From assembly GCF_022829635.1 (NCBI RefSeq), contig NZ_JAKSYO010000206.1, forward strand, positions 1 to 64,000: DNA of 64,000 nucleotides. Direction: 5' to 3'. Each line of letters begins with the position of its first letter. The stretch's first letter is position 1. Source of the stretch: Methylobacterium sp. E-066. GTDB lineage: Bacteria > Pseudomonadota > Alphaproteobacteria > Rhizobiales > Beijerinckiaceae. The translations under genes were made by a program, and so were the position numbers. The notes under the pieces were generated by a model. That model did not search any database and was not told where the DNA came from. It saw only the letters and a list, made by a program, of their open reading frames with translations. Shown here one piece after another: positions 28,548 through 36,623 of the stretch.

Positions 28548-28915
28548 AAGCGTCCCTCCAATTGATTCAGTTGCATGTTATGGCGAACAGCCGCCATAAT
28601 AGCAGCCCGCATCGCCTCAATTTCGTGACGACTCACGGCAAGGTGCTTCCCGCCTTCGCCTACGCCCTTGGACGTTTGCGTTCCGGTAAGCGTTGCGATC
28701 TACTCTTGAGCCTGGAGGCGATCGGCGTCATGAACCGGTCCGCCAGTGGGCAGATTCTGTCCCGCCGGTTGCCCGGACGCCGTGGGCCTCCTGCAAGTTT
28801 TGTCGTTAAGCCCGATGCCCAGCCTACGTCCTTGATAATGCAGCGCTTGACGGGGCGAGAACATCACCCAAGCATCCGTTGCCGGCCATCGGGCCGAGGG
28901 CGGGCCGCCGCAGAG
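28548..28915. other. Divergent intergenic region
   Basis: This stretch separates the frameshifted gene (minus) from the gene at 28916 (plus). The frame of the latter is open back to 28562, so a longer N-terminus is possible, but the sequence there is compositionally unlike a conserved domain. A TTATGGC-N8-GCCATAA inverted repeat is at 28578-28599. Nothing else seen. Confidence 0.5.
28578..28599. promoter_or_regulatory. Inverted repeat, possible operator
   Basis: TTATGGC (28578-28584) and GCCATAA (28593-28599) form a perfect 7-bp dyad with an 8-nt gap, just upstream of the divergently transcribed frameshifted gene. The position suits an operator for one or both genes, but no nearby regulator is obvious. 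Confidence 0.35.
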
Positions 28916-29824
28916 ATGTGGAGGCGGCCTGTGCCGGGTCCGGACGCTGAGGGCCCCCGCGTTGCGCGACTGCGCCACGAACTCGTGACCGAACTCGGTG
29001 GCGATCTCGATCCGCAGCGCCAAAGTCTCGGCTACCTGATCCATCGCTACCTCGTACGAACCCGCCGGCTGATTCCGATCGCCAAGCGTCACGTCTTCTT
29101 CGTCCGCCGGTTCTGGGATAGTGGCCTCGTGACCCGCCACCTCAACAAGGTGTTCGAATTGGCACGGCTAGTCGAGGAAGGGGCTGACCTGACGCCATAC
29201 CTGTCAGGCCGAGCGCATCGGCCAGGCAAGCATCCGCGCGATGATCAGCACGACGGCGACTTCGCGCTAGCCGCCTACGATGTGCACCACCTGCACTTCG
29301 ATCCCGTCGACCCTGCTGGCCCGCGCAAGGTGCGGCAGCAAGATAAAGAGGACGTGCTGCTGTTCGCGACCTTTGATCGGGAGCTCGCGGCGTTCATCAT
29401 GGTCGGCACGCACAAGAGCTTCTACGACGGGACGCTCGAGAGCGCCGTCGTTCAAGCGCGCGCCGATGCGGGCCACATGGTGCTGAACGGGATCAAGGGG
29501 GAATCGGGCTTCACCGCACTCCAGCGGACGCGGATGGGGCTGCGAGGACTGAACACTGCGGTCGCGATCGGCGGCCAAGCCGTCATCAGCTCGATGTTGA
29601 TGGGCAACGGCAGCTCGATGCGAACGCTCCGCATGGCTGATTTCGCCGCGTGGCGGATCGAGGATGTCGACCCGATCCTCGACGACATCGAGCGGGCGAG
29701 GGCGCTCCTCGGCCCGCGTGTACCGGACGATCCCGACTTCTCTTGGGGCTTCGATCAGACCCGCCTAGTGCTGGTCGAGGCCAAAAGCCGCACCGGGTTT
29801 AACTTCGCCGATCAGCCGAACTAA
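28916..29824 (+). CDS. Hypothetical protein with VHHLHF motif
   Basis: A 302-residue protein from the ATG at 28916 (MWRRPVPGPDAEG); the frame is open upstream to 28562. The central segment DGDFALAAYDVHHLHFDP, then KEDVLLFATFDRELAAFIMVGTHKSFYDG, resembles a family of unknown proteins with an HHLHL motif followed by a (D)DLLF strand, found in accessory regions. The C-terminus contains GGQAVISSMLMGNGSSMRTLRMADFA. No signal peptide or membrane helix. Role unknown; context is a mobile-looking islet. Confidence 0.55.
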   Translation: MWRRPVPGPDAEGPRVARLRHELVTELGGDLDPQRQSLGYLIHRYLVRTRRLIPIAKRHVFFVRRFWDSGLVTRHLNKVFELARLVEEGADLTPYLSGRAHRPGKHPRDDQHDGDFALAAYDVHHLHFDPVDPAGPRKVRQQDKEDVLLFATFDRELAAFIMVGTHKSFYDGTLESAVVQARADAGHMVLNGIKGESGFTALQRTRMGLRGLNTAVAIGGQAVISSMLMGNGSSMRTLRMADFAAWRIEDVDPILDDIERARALLGPRVPDDPDFSWGFDQTRLVLVEAKSRTGFNFADQPN

Positions 29825-29935
29825 ACCTTGGAGCTGTCCGCTTGTGCCCGTCCATTAGTGTACTCGTTGATTCAACCCAGCGCCTTCATCATTCCTACAT
29901 TAGCCGTCAATCTGCGGCTCGAAAGCGTCCAACCC

Positions 29936-30394
29936 ATGCTCAGTCGCACGCGACGGTCGTTCTCCGTTGAGATCAAATCAGCCGGCCGCGGTCAGGCCGC
30001 CGTCATCCCGAGTCGCGTCGCGCCTCCCGCCGCCAAGGCGCCGCGCCTGTTCCGCGATCCATTCGCCGAGCCAACAGCGCCACCCTCCGAACCCCGTCGT
30101 ATCCTGCCGAGCCTAATCGCGCCTGAACTGCGCCAGTTCGAGCCGGAGCCCGCCGCCAAGGATCGCCCGCAGGAGCGCCGCGGGCGGCCGCGCAAGGCCT
30201 CTGCCGCGATGGTCGCGACCGCCGCCGTCGAGCCGGTCTCCGCGCCACCTGCGCCTGCTGCCGCGACTGCTGAGCCGGTGGCCCGGTCCCAGCCGACAAT
30301 CGCGCCGACGCTCACCAAACGCACCGCAAAATCTAACGCCGCTATCCCGCCTGGCGAACGATGGAAGCGCCGCCTGGGCCGCTGGGCACGGTAG
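29936..30394 (+). CDS. Hypothetical Pro/Ala-rich protein with AT-hook-like motif
   Basis: A 152-residue low-complexity protein (ATG 29936). It starts MLSRTRRSFSVEIKSAGRGQ and continues with Pro-rich repeats (SEPRRILPSL, EPEPAAKDRPQ). A GRPRK core in ERRGRPRKAS resembles an AT-hook DNA-binding motif, and a basic C-terminus follows (GERWKRRLGRWAR). Probably largely disordered and possibly DNA-binding. Family not recognised. Confidence 0.5.
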   Translation: MLSRTRRSFSVEIKSAGRGQAAVIPSRVAPPAAKAPRLFRDPFAEPTAPPSEPRRILPSLIAPELRQFEPEPAAKDRPQERRGRPRKASAAMVATAAVEPVSAPPAPAAATAEPVARSQPTIAPTLTKRTAKSNAAIPPGERWKRRLGRWAR

Positions 30395-30417
30395 CAGCGC
30401 CTTATAGACTACATGAC

Positions 30418-31791
30418 TCATCCCGGGTGTGCTTCACTGCCGCTGTTGGATGAACCGACGCGTCGGCGCTCGATCTCCGCCTGCGCTGACGCAATGATAG
30501 CGTTGCAAGCCTCCAGATCAATGAAGCAGTTCAATGGTATGAAGGCATCCTTGCGCGAAAGAAGTCCTCCGTCGGACGCATTCCATATTTGCAATTCGCC
30601 GTTTAGTCCGTAGTCTCGAATGAACCGCTGACAATCCGCATTGTGCTCTGCAGCAGTCACTGAACCATCGTCGTTTAAAAAAAGTCCATCTTCCATATCG
30701 AATATTATCCGCTCATCACCAAAATCCAGGACAAACTTGAAAAAAAATAGCCCGCTTTTAGACCGGTAGACAAGATAAACTTTTCGATCTTGTACTGTGG
30801 CGCTCGAAGGTGACATGCCTTCGAACGCCCCGTAAGGAGGGGATTTGCGCAGGCGCACATGAATTTCAGGCAGGTCGACTTCTTCAGCTGACCGAACGTC
30901 CTTGCCACTTACTAAGCGTTGGATTAAATCAGCGCCGAGAAGTCCCTTCCACCCACGAAGCTCGTAAAGATGCTTGCGGTACTCAGTTTGAGGGGTTGAG
31001 ATACCGAAACGCTCTTCAATGGCGAGCACTGCCATTTCTCGCACTAGCGGCAACTCTCGATACAGTCGTCGCGCGTCGCTTGGATCGTCGGGATTCACGA
31101 TCGGTTTTTGACCCGCGTGCGCCACCGCGCAACGACCAGATTCAAAAAGATGGCGGCTTACGTCCTGCTTCCCATCCACTCTGATGCTGTCGAGCGCCTC
31201 GGCCACTTCGTGACCCGTTAGCCGAGGTAAAGCCTTCTCCATCCACGCCACTCGCCGCTTTGGCACTGGAAATGCCAGCTCAAGCACTCGCCAAAAAGAC
31301 AGAAAGGCATAGCCGTAATGGTTGAGACTCCTTGCTTCTCGCATTAGCGCAAGGGCAATGCGTGTATCTTCATCCTCCGGACAAATAAGCTCGGTGAAAT
31401 CGAAGCTTTCACAAATTGAGAAGCCGTATTTTCGGTTTAGCCCAACCATGTGAGGCCGCCCGCCACCAGATTGGTGAGCGACAGCAATTCCATGCTGCTC
31501 CCGCCAGGCGAGCACACTCAAGAAGCGGTACAGCAGCCTTGCTGCCTCATCTCGATTGAGGCTTAGCGAGCACCGCACAGCTACTCCTGGATGCTCCTCA
31601 AGCGTCAGCGGGATCACCCAAATGCGGTGCCCTCCAAAGTCGGCAGATTGAGGACGCACTGGCCATGGACAAGAAGTGTCAACATTCAAGCACACCCAAT
31701 TCCCTGGCTGAAGAAGTTCAGGAGCCGCAGCGTATTTGCTCTCGCGGCTCGCGATCTCGACCGGCAGAGGCCTTCCTATTTCGTCGCGCAT
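30418..31791 (-). CDS. Hypothetical protein, weakly MauJ-like
   Basis: A 457-residue soluble protein. The central part (ALMREARSLNHYGYAFLSFW.. RRVAWMEKALPRL, then HLFESGRCAVAHAGQKPIVNPDDPSDARRLYRELPLVREMAVLAIEERFGI) recalls proteins annotated as methylamine utilisation MauJ-like, whose function is unknown. The C-terminal third (IHVRLRKSPPYGAFEGM.., FFFKFVLDFGDERIIFDMEDG) forms a separate, probably beta-rich domain. No methylamine dehydrogenase genes are nearby, so a metabolic role is not supported here. The MauJ resemblance is from memory of motifs and is tentative. Confidence 0.6.
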   Translation of the reverse strand: MRDEIGRPLPVEIASRESKYAAAPELLQPGNWVCLNVDTSCPWPVRPQSADFGGHRIWVIPLTLEEHPGVAVRCSLSLNRDEAARLLYRFLSVLAWREQHGIAVAHQSGGGRPHMVGLNRKYGFSICESFDFTELICPEDEDTRIALALMREARSLNHYGYAFLSFWRVLELAFPVPKRRVAWMEKALPRLTGHEVAEALDSIRVDGKQDVSRHLFESGRCAVAHAGQKPIVNPDDPSDARRLYRELPLVREMAVLAIEERFGISTPQTEYRKHLYELRGWKGLLGADLIQRLVSGKDVRSAEEVDLPEIHVRLRKSPPYGAFEGMSPSSATVQDRKVYLVYRSKSGLFFFKFVLDFGDERIIFDMEDGLFLNDDGSVTAAEHNADCQRFIRDYGLNGELQIWNASDGGLLSRKDAFIPLNCFIDLEACNAIIASAQAEIERRRVGSSNSGSEAHPG

Positions 31792-32197
31792 GCCTCCAGC
31801 TTATCGTGGTAGGCAGTCAGCGGAAGAGGCAGCGCGAGTTGAGGGCAGCGCTGCGCGCCATTCTTGTGCACTCGCTGGCGTCTGCTGCTTGCTCGGCTTT
31901 CAGGCGGCCCTGGTCTACGCAGATCGACGAGGCCCCGCCGACCCTGCCTCCCGCACGTACTTGTTGATCACGATATTGTGATGATGTTTATTGCCGTGCA
32001 TTCGGCTTTAATCCAAGCCATTCCGCATCGAGTGAGTGCATCTGGGTCCAACTGGGTGCACGAGGTTGCTTACTAGTTGTTTTACACTGACTTTCCGTCT
32101 GTAGAGATCCGTAGGGGAGAGTATTACAAGCCGGGACGAGGTTGCTTCCGCTGCGGTTTAGACCGTGGGCAGCCCTTAACACCCGAAGGATCACGCC
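31792..32197. other. Intergenic stretch at the right edge of the accessory islet
   Basis: No supported gene in 406 bp. It contains the right copy of the diverged direct repeat (31969-32079), with the CACGATATTGTG palindrome. The RNase HI gene begins at 32198. Confidence 0.55.
31969..32079. repeat. Diverged direct repeat, right copy
   Basis: Palindrome CACGATATTGTG (31969-31980), then 79 nt from its GTG end to TGCACGAGGTTGCTT, matching the left copy at a constant 4404-bp offset. Identity is about 60% by eye, strongest at the two ends. The two copies bracket the block 27829-31791. Confidence 0.5.
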
Positions 32198-32908
32198 GTG
32201 ACGCGAATCGTTGTCTATGCTGACGGAGGCTGCTCACCCAATCCTGGCCCTGGTGGCTGGGGGGTGGTCATCTCGGGCCCGGACGGGCCTTTGGATCTAT
32301 GTGGGGGTGAGACTAATAGTACGAACAACCGCATGGAGCTGACGGCAGCCATCCGGGCGCTGGAGCACTTCCCCGAGGGCGCGCAGATTGAGATGCGCTG
32401 CGACAGCCAGTACGTGGTCAAATCCGTAACCGAGTGGATGGGCGGCTGGAAGGCCAAAGGTTGGCAAAACTCGAAGGGCCCGGTGAAGAATTTCGACTTG
32501 ATGCAACGTCTGGACGAGCTCGCCAGCCAGCGCGATGTGAAGTGGACGTGGGTTCAGGGCCACTCCGGAGATCCGCTCAACGAACGGGCGGATTGCCTCG
32601 CGACGCAGGGCAGGCACAAGGCGCGCAGCCCTTCAGCTCAGCCCTCTTCGTCGCCAAGTCCTGCCGTGAAGGTTCCTGTTGCAACTTTACCCCCAGTAAT
32701 GAGCAGGCTGGCAATGGCGGCATTCCGACCACTGTCCATTCTGGTTGACGTCCCGCTAGCGCGTGAAATTTCGCGTGCTGCCAAGCAATCTGGCACCCGG
32801 GAAGCAGTTTTCATCGAGGATTGCATCAGGCTCGTCCTCGCGCTCGGCCCAGAGGAGACAGCCCGCCTACGCGCGAGTATGGGGGCCGCTTCGGGCTCGG
32901 CCGGATAA
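32198..32908 (+). CDS. rnhA: Ribonuclease HI with C-terminal RHH-like extension
   Basis: RNase HI cleaves the RNA strand of RNA-DNA hybrids. Residues 1-142 form a complete catalytic domain: Asp9 (VVYADGG), Glu47 (NNRMELTAA), Asp69 (MRCDSQYV), His122 (VQGHSGDP) and Asp132 (NERADCLA). After a Ser/Pro linker (145-165), residues about 178-220 (RPLSILVDVPLAREISRAAK, then SGTREAVFIEDCIRLVLAL) look like a beta-strand plus two helices of a ribbon-helix-helix fold. At 236 residues it is about 80 longer than a normal RNase HI. The extension could bind DNA or dimerise the enzyme; this is inference. Confidence 0.88.
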   Translation: MTRIVVYADGGCSPNPGPGGWGVVISGPDGPLDLCGGETNSTNNRMELTAAIRALEHFPEGAQIEMRCDSQYVVKSVTEWMGGWKAKGWQNSKGPVKNFDLMQRLDELASQRDVKWTWVQGHSGDPLNERADCLATQGRHKARSPSAQPSSSPSPAVKVPVATLPPVMSRLAMAAFRPLSILVDVPLAREISRAAKQSGTREAVFIEDCIRLVLALGPEETARLRASMGAASGSAG

Positions 32909-33039
32909 GCGATCGAAGCTTCAGTCATTCGCGGGACGGCATCTCCCCATCGATTTTTGCTCGGGTCAATACGCTACCGAATTTGACCCTTCTCTGACTT
33001 TCGGAACGTCTGCTTGCCGGCAGTCTAAGGGGCCGCGGA

Positions 33040-33060
33040 TGACCTGATCTGGCCGAAAGC
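33040..33060. repeat. Short dispersed repeat, copy 1
   Basis: A 21-nt sequence ending TCTGGCCGAAAGC that recurs at 37665-37685 with two mismatches. Both copies are in gene-poor DNA, which fits a remnant of a dispersed intergenic element. Confidence 0.5.
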
Positions 33061-33105
33061 GGCCTGTCCGCTCCGGAGAAAGTCGGTTGGAAAAGCGGAC
33101 AGGCC
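33061..33105. repeat. Perfect 12-bp inverted repeat
   Basis: GGCCTGTCCGCT (33061-33072) and AGCGGACAGGCC (33094-33105) are perfectly complementary with 21 nt between. It can form a stable hairpin but has no T-tract, so terminator function is unproven. It directly follows the 21-nt dispersed repeat. Confidence 0.6.
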
Positions 33106-33504
33106 CCAACCGACGTATATCGGCCACGCGGACGGGCCTATCTCACAGGCCTACTTGCGGTGACAGTCGGAATTCCAACTACGCCGGGCGCGCACTGAGG
33201 CATGAGCTAAGCCCTACCCGCTACGGCTGATAAGTGCGCCCGTGAGCGTCGGGCATCGATCAGGTTGAGGCCGCACTCTTCAGCGGTGCCCGTGTGGGAA
33301 CTCCTTGAGGGATGATCGAGATCTTACCCGTTTTGGCGTACCGTGGCCGCACAGGGGGCGCGGCTGCATGCCTGCCCTGGCAGGATCTACGGCGCAGGCA
33401 GAACCTCATAGGGTCGCTGGACGCCGGTAAAGTGCACATGAGTAGAACGGTTCGACCATTTGACCGGTGTAAGCTCCGCTGTGGACGGCCACGATCTTGC
33501 AGGC

Positions 33505-33519
33505 AGGCACGGGTGACGC
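33505..33519 (+). promoter_or_regulatory. Possible sigma-54 promoter (weak -12)
   Basis: AGGCACG-GGTG-ACGC has the GG-N10-GC spacing of -24/-12 promoters with a good -24 (GGCACG) but a poor -12 (ACGC for TTGC). It is 28 nt before the ATG of the branched-chain-type binding protein. Confidence 0.35.
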
Positions 33520-33546
33520 CTGAGAGCGGTAGCCTGAGAGATCAAC

Positions 33547-34665
33547 ATGCGCGCTTCTGTGTTGGCCGGCATTCTCGGCTTCCTGATGGCCGGCTCAGCG
33601 CAGGCTCAGGTCAAGATCGGCATCGTCGGTGCGATTACTGGGCCTAACGCGGCGTTCGGCGCTCAGATCAAGAACGGCGCCAGCCAAGCAGTTGACGACA
33701 TCAACAAAGCTGGCGGGATCAACGGCCAGAAGCTCGTGGCCGTCATCGGTGACGATGCAGGCGATCCCAAGCAAGGCGTTTCAGTGGCCAACAAGTTCGC
33801 CAGCGAGGGCGTCAAGATGGTCGTCGGTCACTTCAACTCCGGTGTGTCGATCCCGGCCTCCGACGTCTACCTCGACGCTGGCATCGTCCAAGTCACGCCC
33901 GCCTCCACGAACGTGAAGTTCACCGAGCGCGGCATGTGGAACACGTTCCGCACCTGCGGCCGCGACGACCAGCAGGGCGCGGTGGCGGGCACCTACCTGG
34001 CCGAGCACTTCAAGGGCAAGAAGATCGCCTTCGTCCACGATAAGACGCCTTACGGCAAGGGGCTCGCTGACGAGACCCTGAAGGCGCTCAAGGCCAAGGG
34101 CGGCAAGGAGGTGATGTTCGAGGGCATCAATCCTGGTGAGAAGGACTACTCGGCGCTCGCCTCCAAGCTAAAGTCGGCCGACATCGACATTGTATACTTT
34201 GGCGGTCTGCACACCGAAGCTGGGCTCATAATCCGGCAGATGCGCGACCAGGGCCTGAAAGCGCCGATGATGAGCGGTGATGGCATCACCGACAAGGAGT
34301 TCGTCCAGATCGCCGGCCCGGGCGCAGCGGGGACGCTGATGACCTTCTCGCCGGACGCGCGCAAGAACCTGAACGCCAAGGATGTGGTGGCGGCCTTCAA
34401 GGTTAGGGGCATCGATCCCGAGGCCTACACGCTCTACTCGTACGCGGCCGTGCAGGTTCTGGCGAAGGCGATGGCCGAGACCGGCTCCAGCGACGGCAAG
34501 ACGCTCGCGGACTGGCTGCACCAAGGCAGGCCGACGCAGACGGTGATCGGCGAGATCGCCTACGACAAGAAGGGCGACATCACCCGACCCGACTACATCC
34601 TGTACGAGTGGGCGAAGGGCGCCGACGGCAAGATCGATTACACAGGGCACGAATTGACTCAATGA
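33547..34665 (+). CDS. Branched-chain amino acid-type ABC substrate-binding protein
   Basis: A 372-residue periplasmic protein of the LivJ/LivK family: signal peptide 1-20 (VLAGILGFLMAGSAQA), then VKIGIVGAITGPNAAFGAQIKNGASQAVDDINKAGG, the DDAGDPKQGVSVANKF block, and the two-lobe Leu/Ile/Val-binding fold to the end. It would bind a small amide or amino-acid-like ligand. No LivHMGF partners are adjacent, so it depends on a transporter elsewhere or is an orphan; ligand unknown. Confidence 0.9.
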   Translation: MRASVLAGILGFLMAGSAQAQVKIGIVGAITGPNAAFGAQIKNGASQAVDDINKAGGINGQKLVAVIGDDAGDPKQGVSVANKFASEGVKMVVGHFNSGVSIPASDVYLDAGIVQVTPASTNVKFTERGMWNTFRTCGRDDQQGAVAGTYLAEHFKGKKIAFVHDKTPYGKGLADETLKALKAKGGKEVMFEGINPGEKDYSALASKLKSADIDIVYFGGLHTEAGLIIRQMRDQGLKAPMMSGDGITDKEFVQIAGPGAAGTLMTFSPDARKNLNAKDVVAAFKVRGIDPEAYTLYSYAAVQVLAKAMAETGSSDGKTLADWLHQGRPTQTVIGEIAYDKKGDITRPDYILYEWAKGADGKIDYTGHELTQ

Positions 34666-34705
34666 TCACACTGCGCGCTGCGTGGCGGAGATCGAGGGCA
34701 AACTC

Positions 34706-36496
34706 ATGGACGAGCGGGATCTGCGTGGCTTCATTGAGCAGGTGAAGGACGGCCGCTTGTCGCGACGCGTCTTCGTGCAGCGGATGCTGGCGGTCGGCCT
34801 CTCCGCGCCGATGGCCGGGCTGATGCTGGCCGGGAACGGGGTGGCGATGGCCGCCGACATCCGGAGCGGCTACAAGGCGGCGAAGGCCGGCGGCGGGGGG
34901 GCGCTCCGCCTGCTCTGGTGGCAGGCGCCGACCCTGATCAACCCGCATTTCGCCATCGGCACCAAGGACCAGGAGGCGTCGCGGATCTTCTACGAGCCGC
35001 TCGCCGCCTGGGACCCGGACGGCAATCTCGTGCCGGTGCTCGCCGCCACGATTCCCTCCGAGGAAAACGGGGCGCTCGCCGCCGACGGCCGCTCGGTGGT
35101 CTGGAAGATCAAGCCGGGCGTCACCTGGCACGACGGCAAGCCGCTCACCGCCGACGACCTCGTCTTCACCTGGGACTACGCCCGCGACCCCGCCACCGCG
35201 GCGGTGACGATCGGCTCCTACAAGGATTGCAAAGTCGAGAAGATCGACGACCTCAGCGTCCGGGTCCTGTTCGACAAGCCGACGCCGTACTGGTGCGATG
35301 CCTTTGTGGGCATCGTCGGCATGGTGATCCCCAAGCACCTGTTCGCCGCCTATACCGGCGCCAAATCTCGGGATGCGCCGCAGAACCTCGCCCCCGTGGG
35401 CACCGGGCCGTACCGGTTCCTCGAGTTCCGGCCCGGCGATATCGTCCGCGGCGAGCGCAACCCGAACTACCACCTGCCCAACCGGCCCTATTTCGACGCC
35501 ATCGAGATGAAGGGCGGCGGCGACGCGGTCTCGGCGGCGCGCGCGGTGCTCCAGACCGGCGAGTACGATTACGCCTGGAACCTTCAAGTCGAGGACGAGG
35601 TGCTCAAGCGCCTGGAGACCGGCGGCAAGGGCCGGGTCGACGTCGTCTACGGCGGCAATCTCGAGTTCCTGCTGCTCAACACAACGGACCCGAACGTCGA
35701 GGTCGACGGTGAACGGTCCTCGCTCAAAACCAAGCACCCCGCCTTCTCCGACCCGAAGGTCTGCCAGGCGATGAACCTGCTAGTCGACCGTAAGTCGATC
35801 GAGACGTACATCTACGGCCGCACCGGCAAACCCACCGCCAACACGGTCAACGGCCCGGAGCGCTTCGTCTCGAAGAACACCAGCTTCGCCTTCGACTTGG
35901 CCAAGGCCAACGCGCTCCTCGACGAGGCCGGCTGGGCGAGGGGCTCGGACGGCGTGCGGGTCAAGAACGGCAAGCGCCTGAAGCTGCTGTTCCAGACCTC
36001 GATCAACGCCCCGCGCCAAAAGACCCAGGCGATCATCAAGCAGGCGGCGGCCAAGGCCGGCATCGAGATCGAGCTGAAATCGGTCACCGGCTCGGTGTTC
36101 TTCTCCTCCGACCCGGCCAACCCCGACACCTACCCGCATTTCTACGCAGACATGGAGATGTACACGAACAACATGACCCAGGCGGATCCGGCGATCTGGC
36201 TGCTCCAGTACGTCTCGTGGGAGATCGCCACCAAGGAGAACAAGTGGCAGGGCCGCAACGTCGTGCGCTGGCGCAACGACACCTACGACGCGGCCTACAA
36301 CGCCGCTCAGAGCGAGCTCGACCCGGTCAAGCGGGCAGCGCTTCTGATCAAGTGCAACGACCTTGCGGTCTCGGAGAATGTGCTGCCACTGATCCACCGA
36401 GCGAAGGTATCGGCGGTGGGCGCACGACTCGCTGCCTTGCAAAGCGGTTGGGACAACGACCTGTCGTTCCTACCCGACTGGTACAGGGAGGCCTGA
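34706..36496 (+). CDS. Peptide/nickel-type ABC substrate-binding protein
   Basis: A 596-residue SBP_bac_5 family protein. The N-terminus has a twin-arginine-like LSRRVFVQRMLAVGL before a hydrophobic stretch ending GVAMAA. Typical blocks are TWHDGKPLTADDLVFTWDY, GTGPYRFLEFRPGDIVRGERNPNY and KQAAAKAGIEIELKSV. ATG 34706 has GAGGG 8 nt upstream; a GTG at 34682 is an alternative. Its permease partner is reduced to a short remnant at 36513, so this binding protein appears to have lost its transporter. It lies 40 nt after the preceding binding protein. Confidence 0.88.
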   Translation: MDERDLRGFIEQVKDGRLSRRVFVQRMLAVGLSAPMAGLMLAGNGVAMAADIRSGYKAAKAGGGGALRLLWWQAPTLINPHFAIGTKDQEASRIFYEPLAAWDPDGNLVPVLAATIPSEENGALAADGRSVVWKIKPGVTWHDGKPLTADDLVFTWDYARDPATAAVTIGSYKDCKVEKIDDLSVRVLFDKPTPYWCDAFVGIVGMVIPKHLFAAYTGAKSRDAPQNLAPVGTGPYRFLEFRPGDIVRGERNPNYHLPNRPYFDAIEMKGGGDAVSAARAVLQTGEYDYAWNLQVEDEVLKRLETGGKGRVDVVYGGNLEFLLLNTTDPNVEVDGERSSLKTKHPAFSDPKVCQAMNLLVDRKSIETYIYGRTGKPTANTVNGPERFVSKNTSFAFDLAKANALLDEAGWARGSDGVRVKNGKRLKLLFQTSINAPRQKTQAIIKQAAAKAGIEIELKSVTGSVFFSSDPANPDTYPHFYADMEMYTNNMTQADPAIWLLQYVSWEIATKENKWQGRNVVRWRNDTYDAAYNAAQSELDPVKRAALLIKCNDLAVSENVLPLIHRAKVSAVGARLAALQSGWDNDLSFLPDWYREA

Positions 36497-36512
36497 GCGG
36501 TAGGCGAGCGCC

Positions 36513-36623
36513 ATGGGCACCTACATCCCGCGACGGCTTTTGATCCCGCTTCCCAGCGCAATCCGTCGTCGCTCCACGTTTCCCGGGCTTGGACCGCTGC
36601 TTGTCATGAGCGGCTGGCGATGA
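36513..36623 (+). pseudogene. Remnant of a DppB-type ABC permease
   Basis: A 36-codon frame beginning MGTYIPRRLLIPLPSAI, which matches the usual N-terminus of DppB-family permeases (M..YI.RRLL..IP..) and directly follows the peptide-type binding protein, as permease genes normally do. After about 14 residues the similarity ends and a stop follows, just before the DMT exporter gene. It looks like a deletion junction. Confidence 0.5.

Larger units (their letters stand above)
32909..33546. other. 638-bp intergenic region with repeats and a possible sigma-54 site
   Basis: No convincing gene. It contains a 21-nt sequence shared with 37665-37685 (33040-33060), a perfect 12-bp inverted repeat (33061-33105), and a GGCACG-N6-GC element at 33506-33519 before the binding-protein gene. 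Short open frames here lack ribosome sites and recognisable features. Confidence 0.55.
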
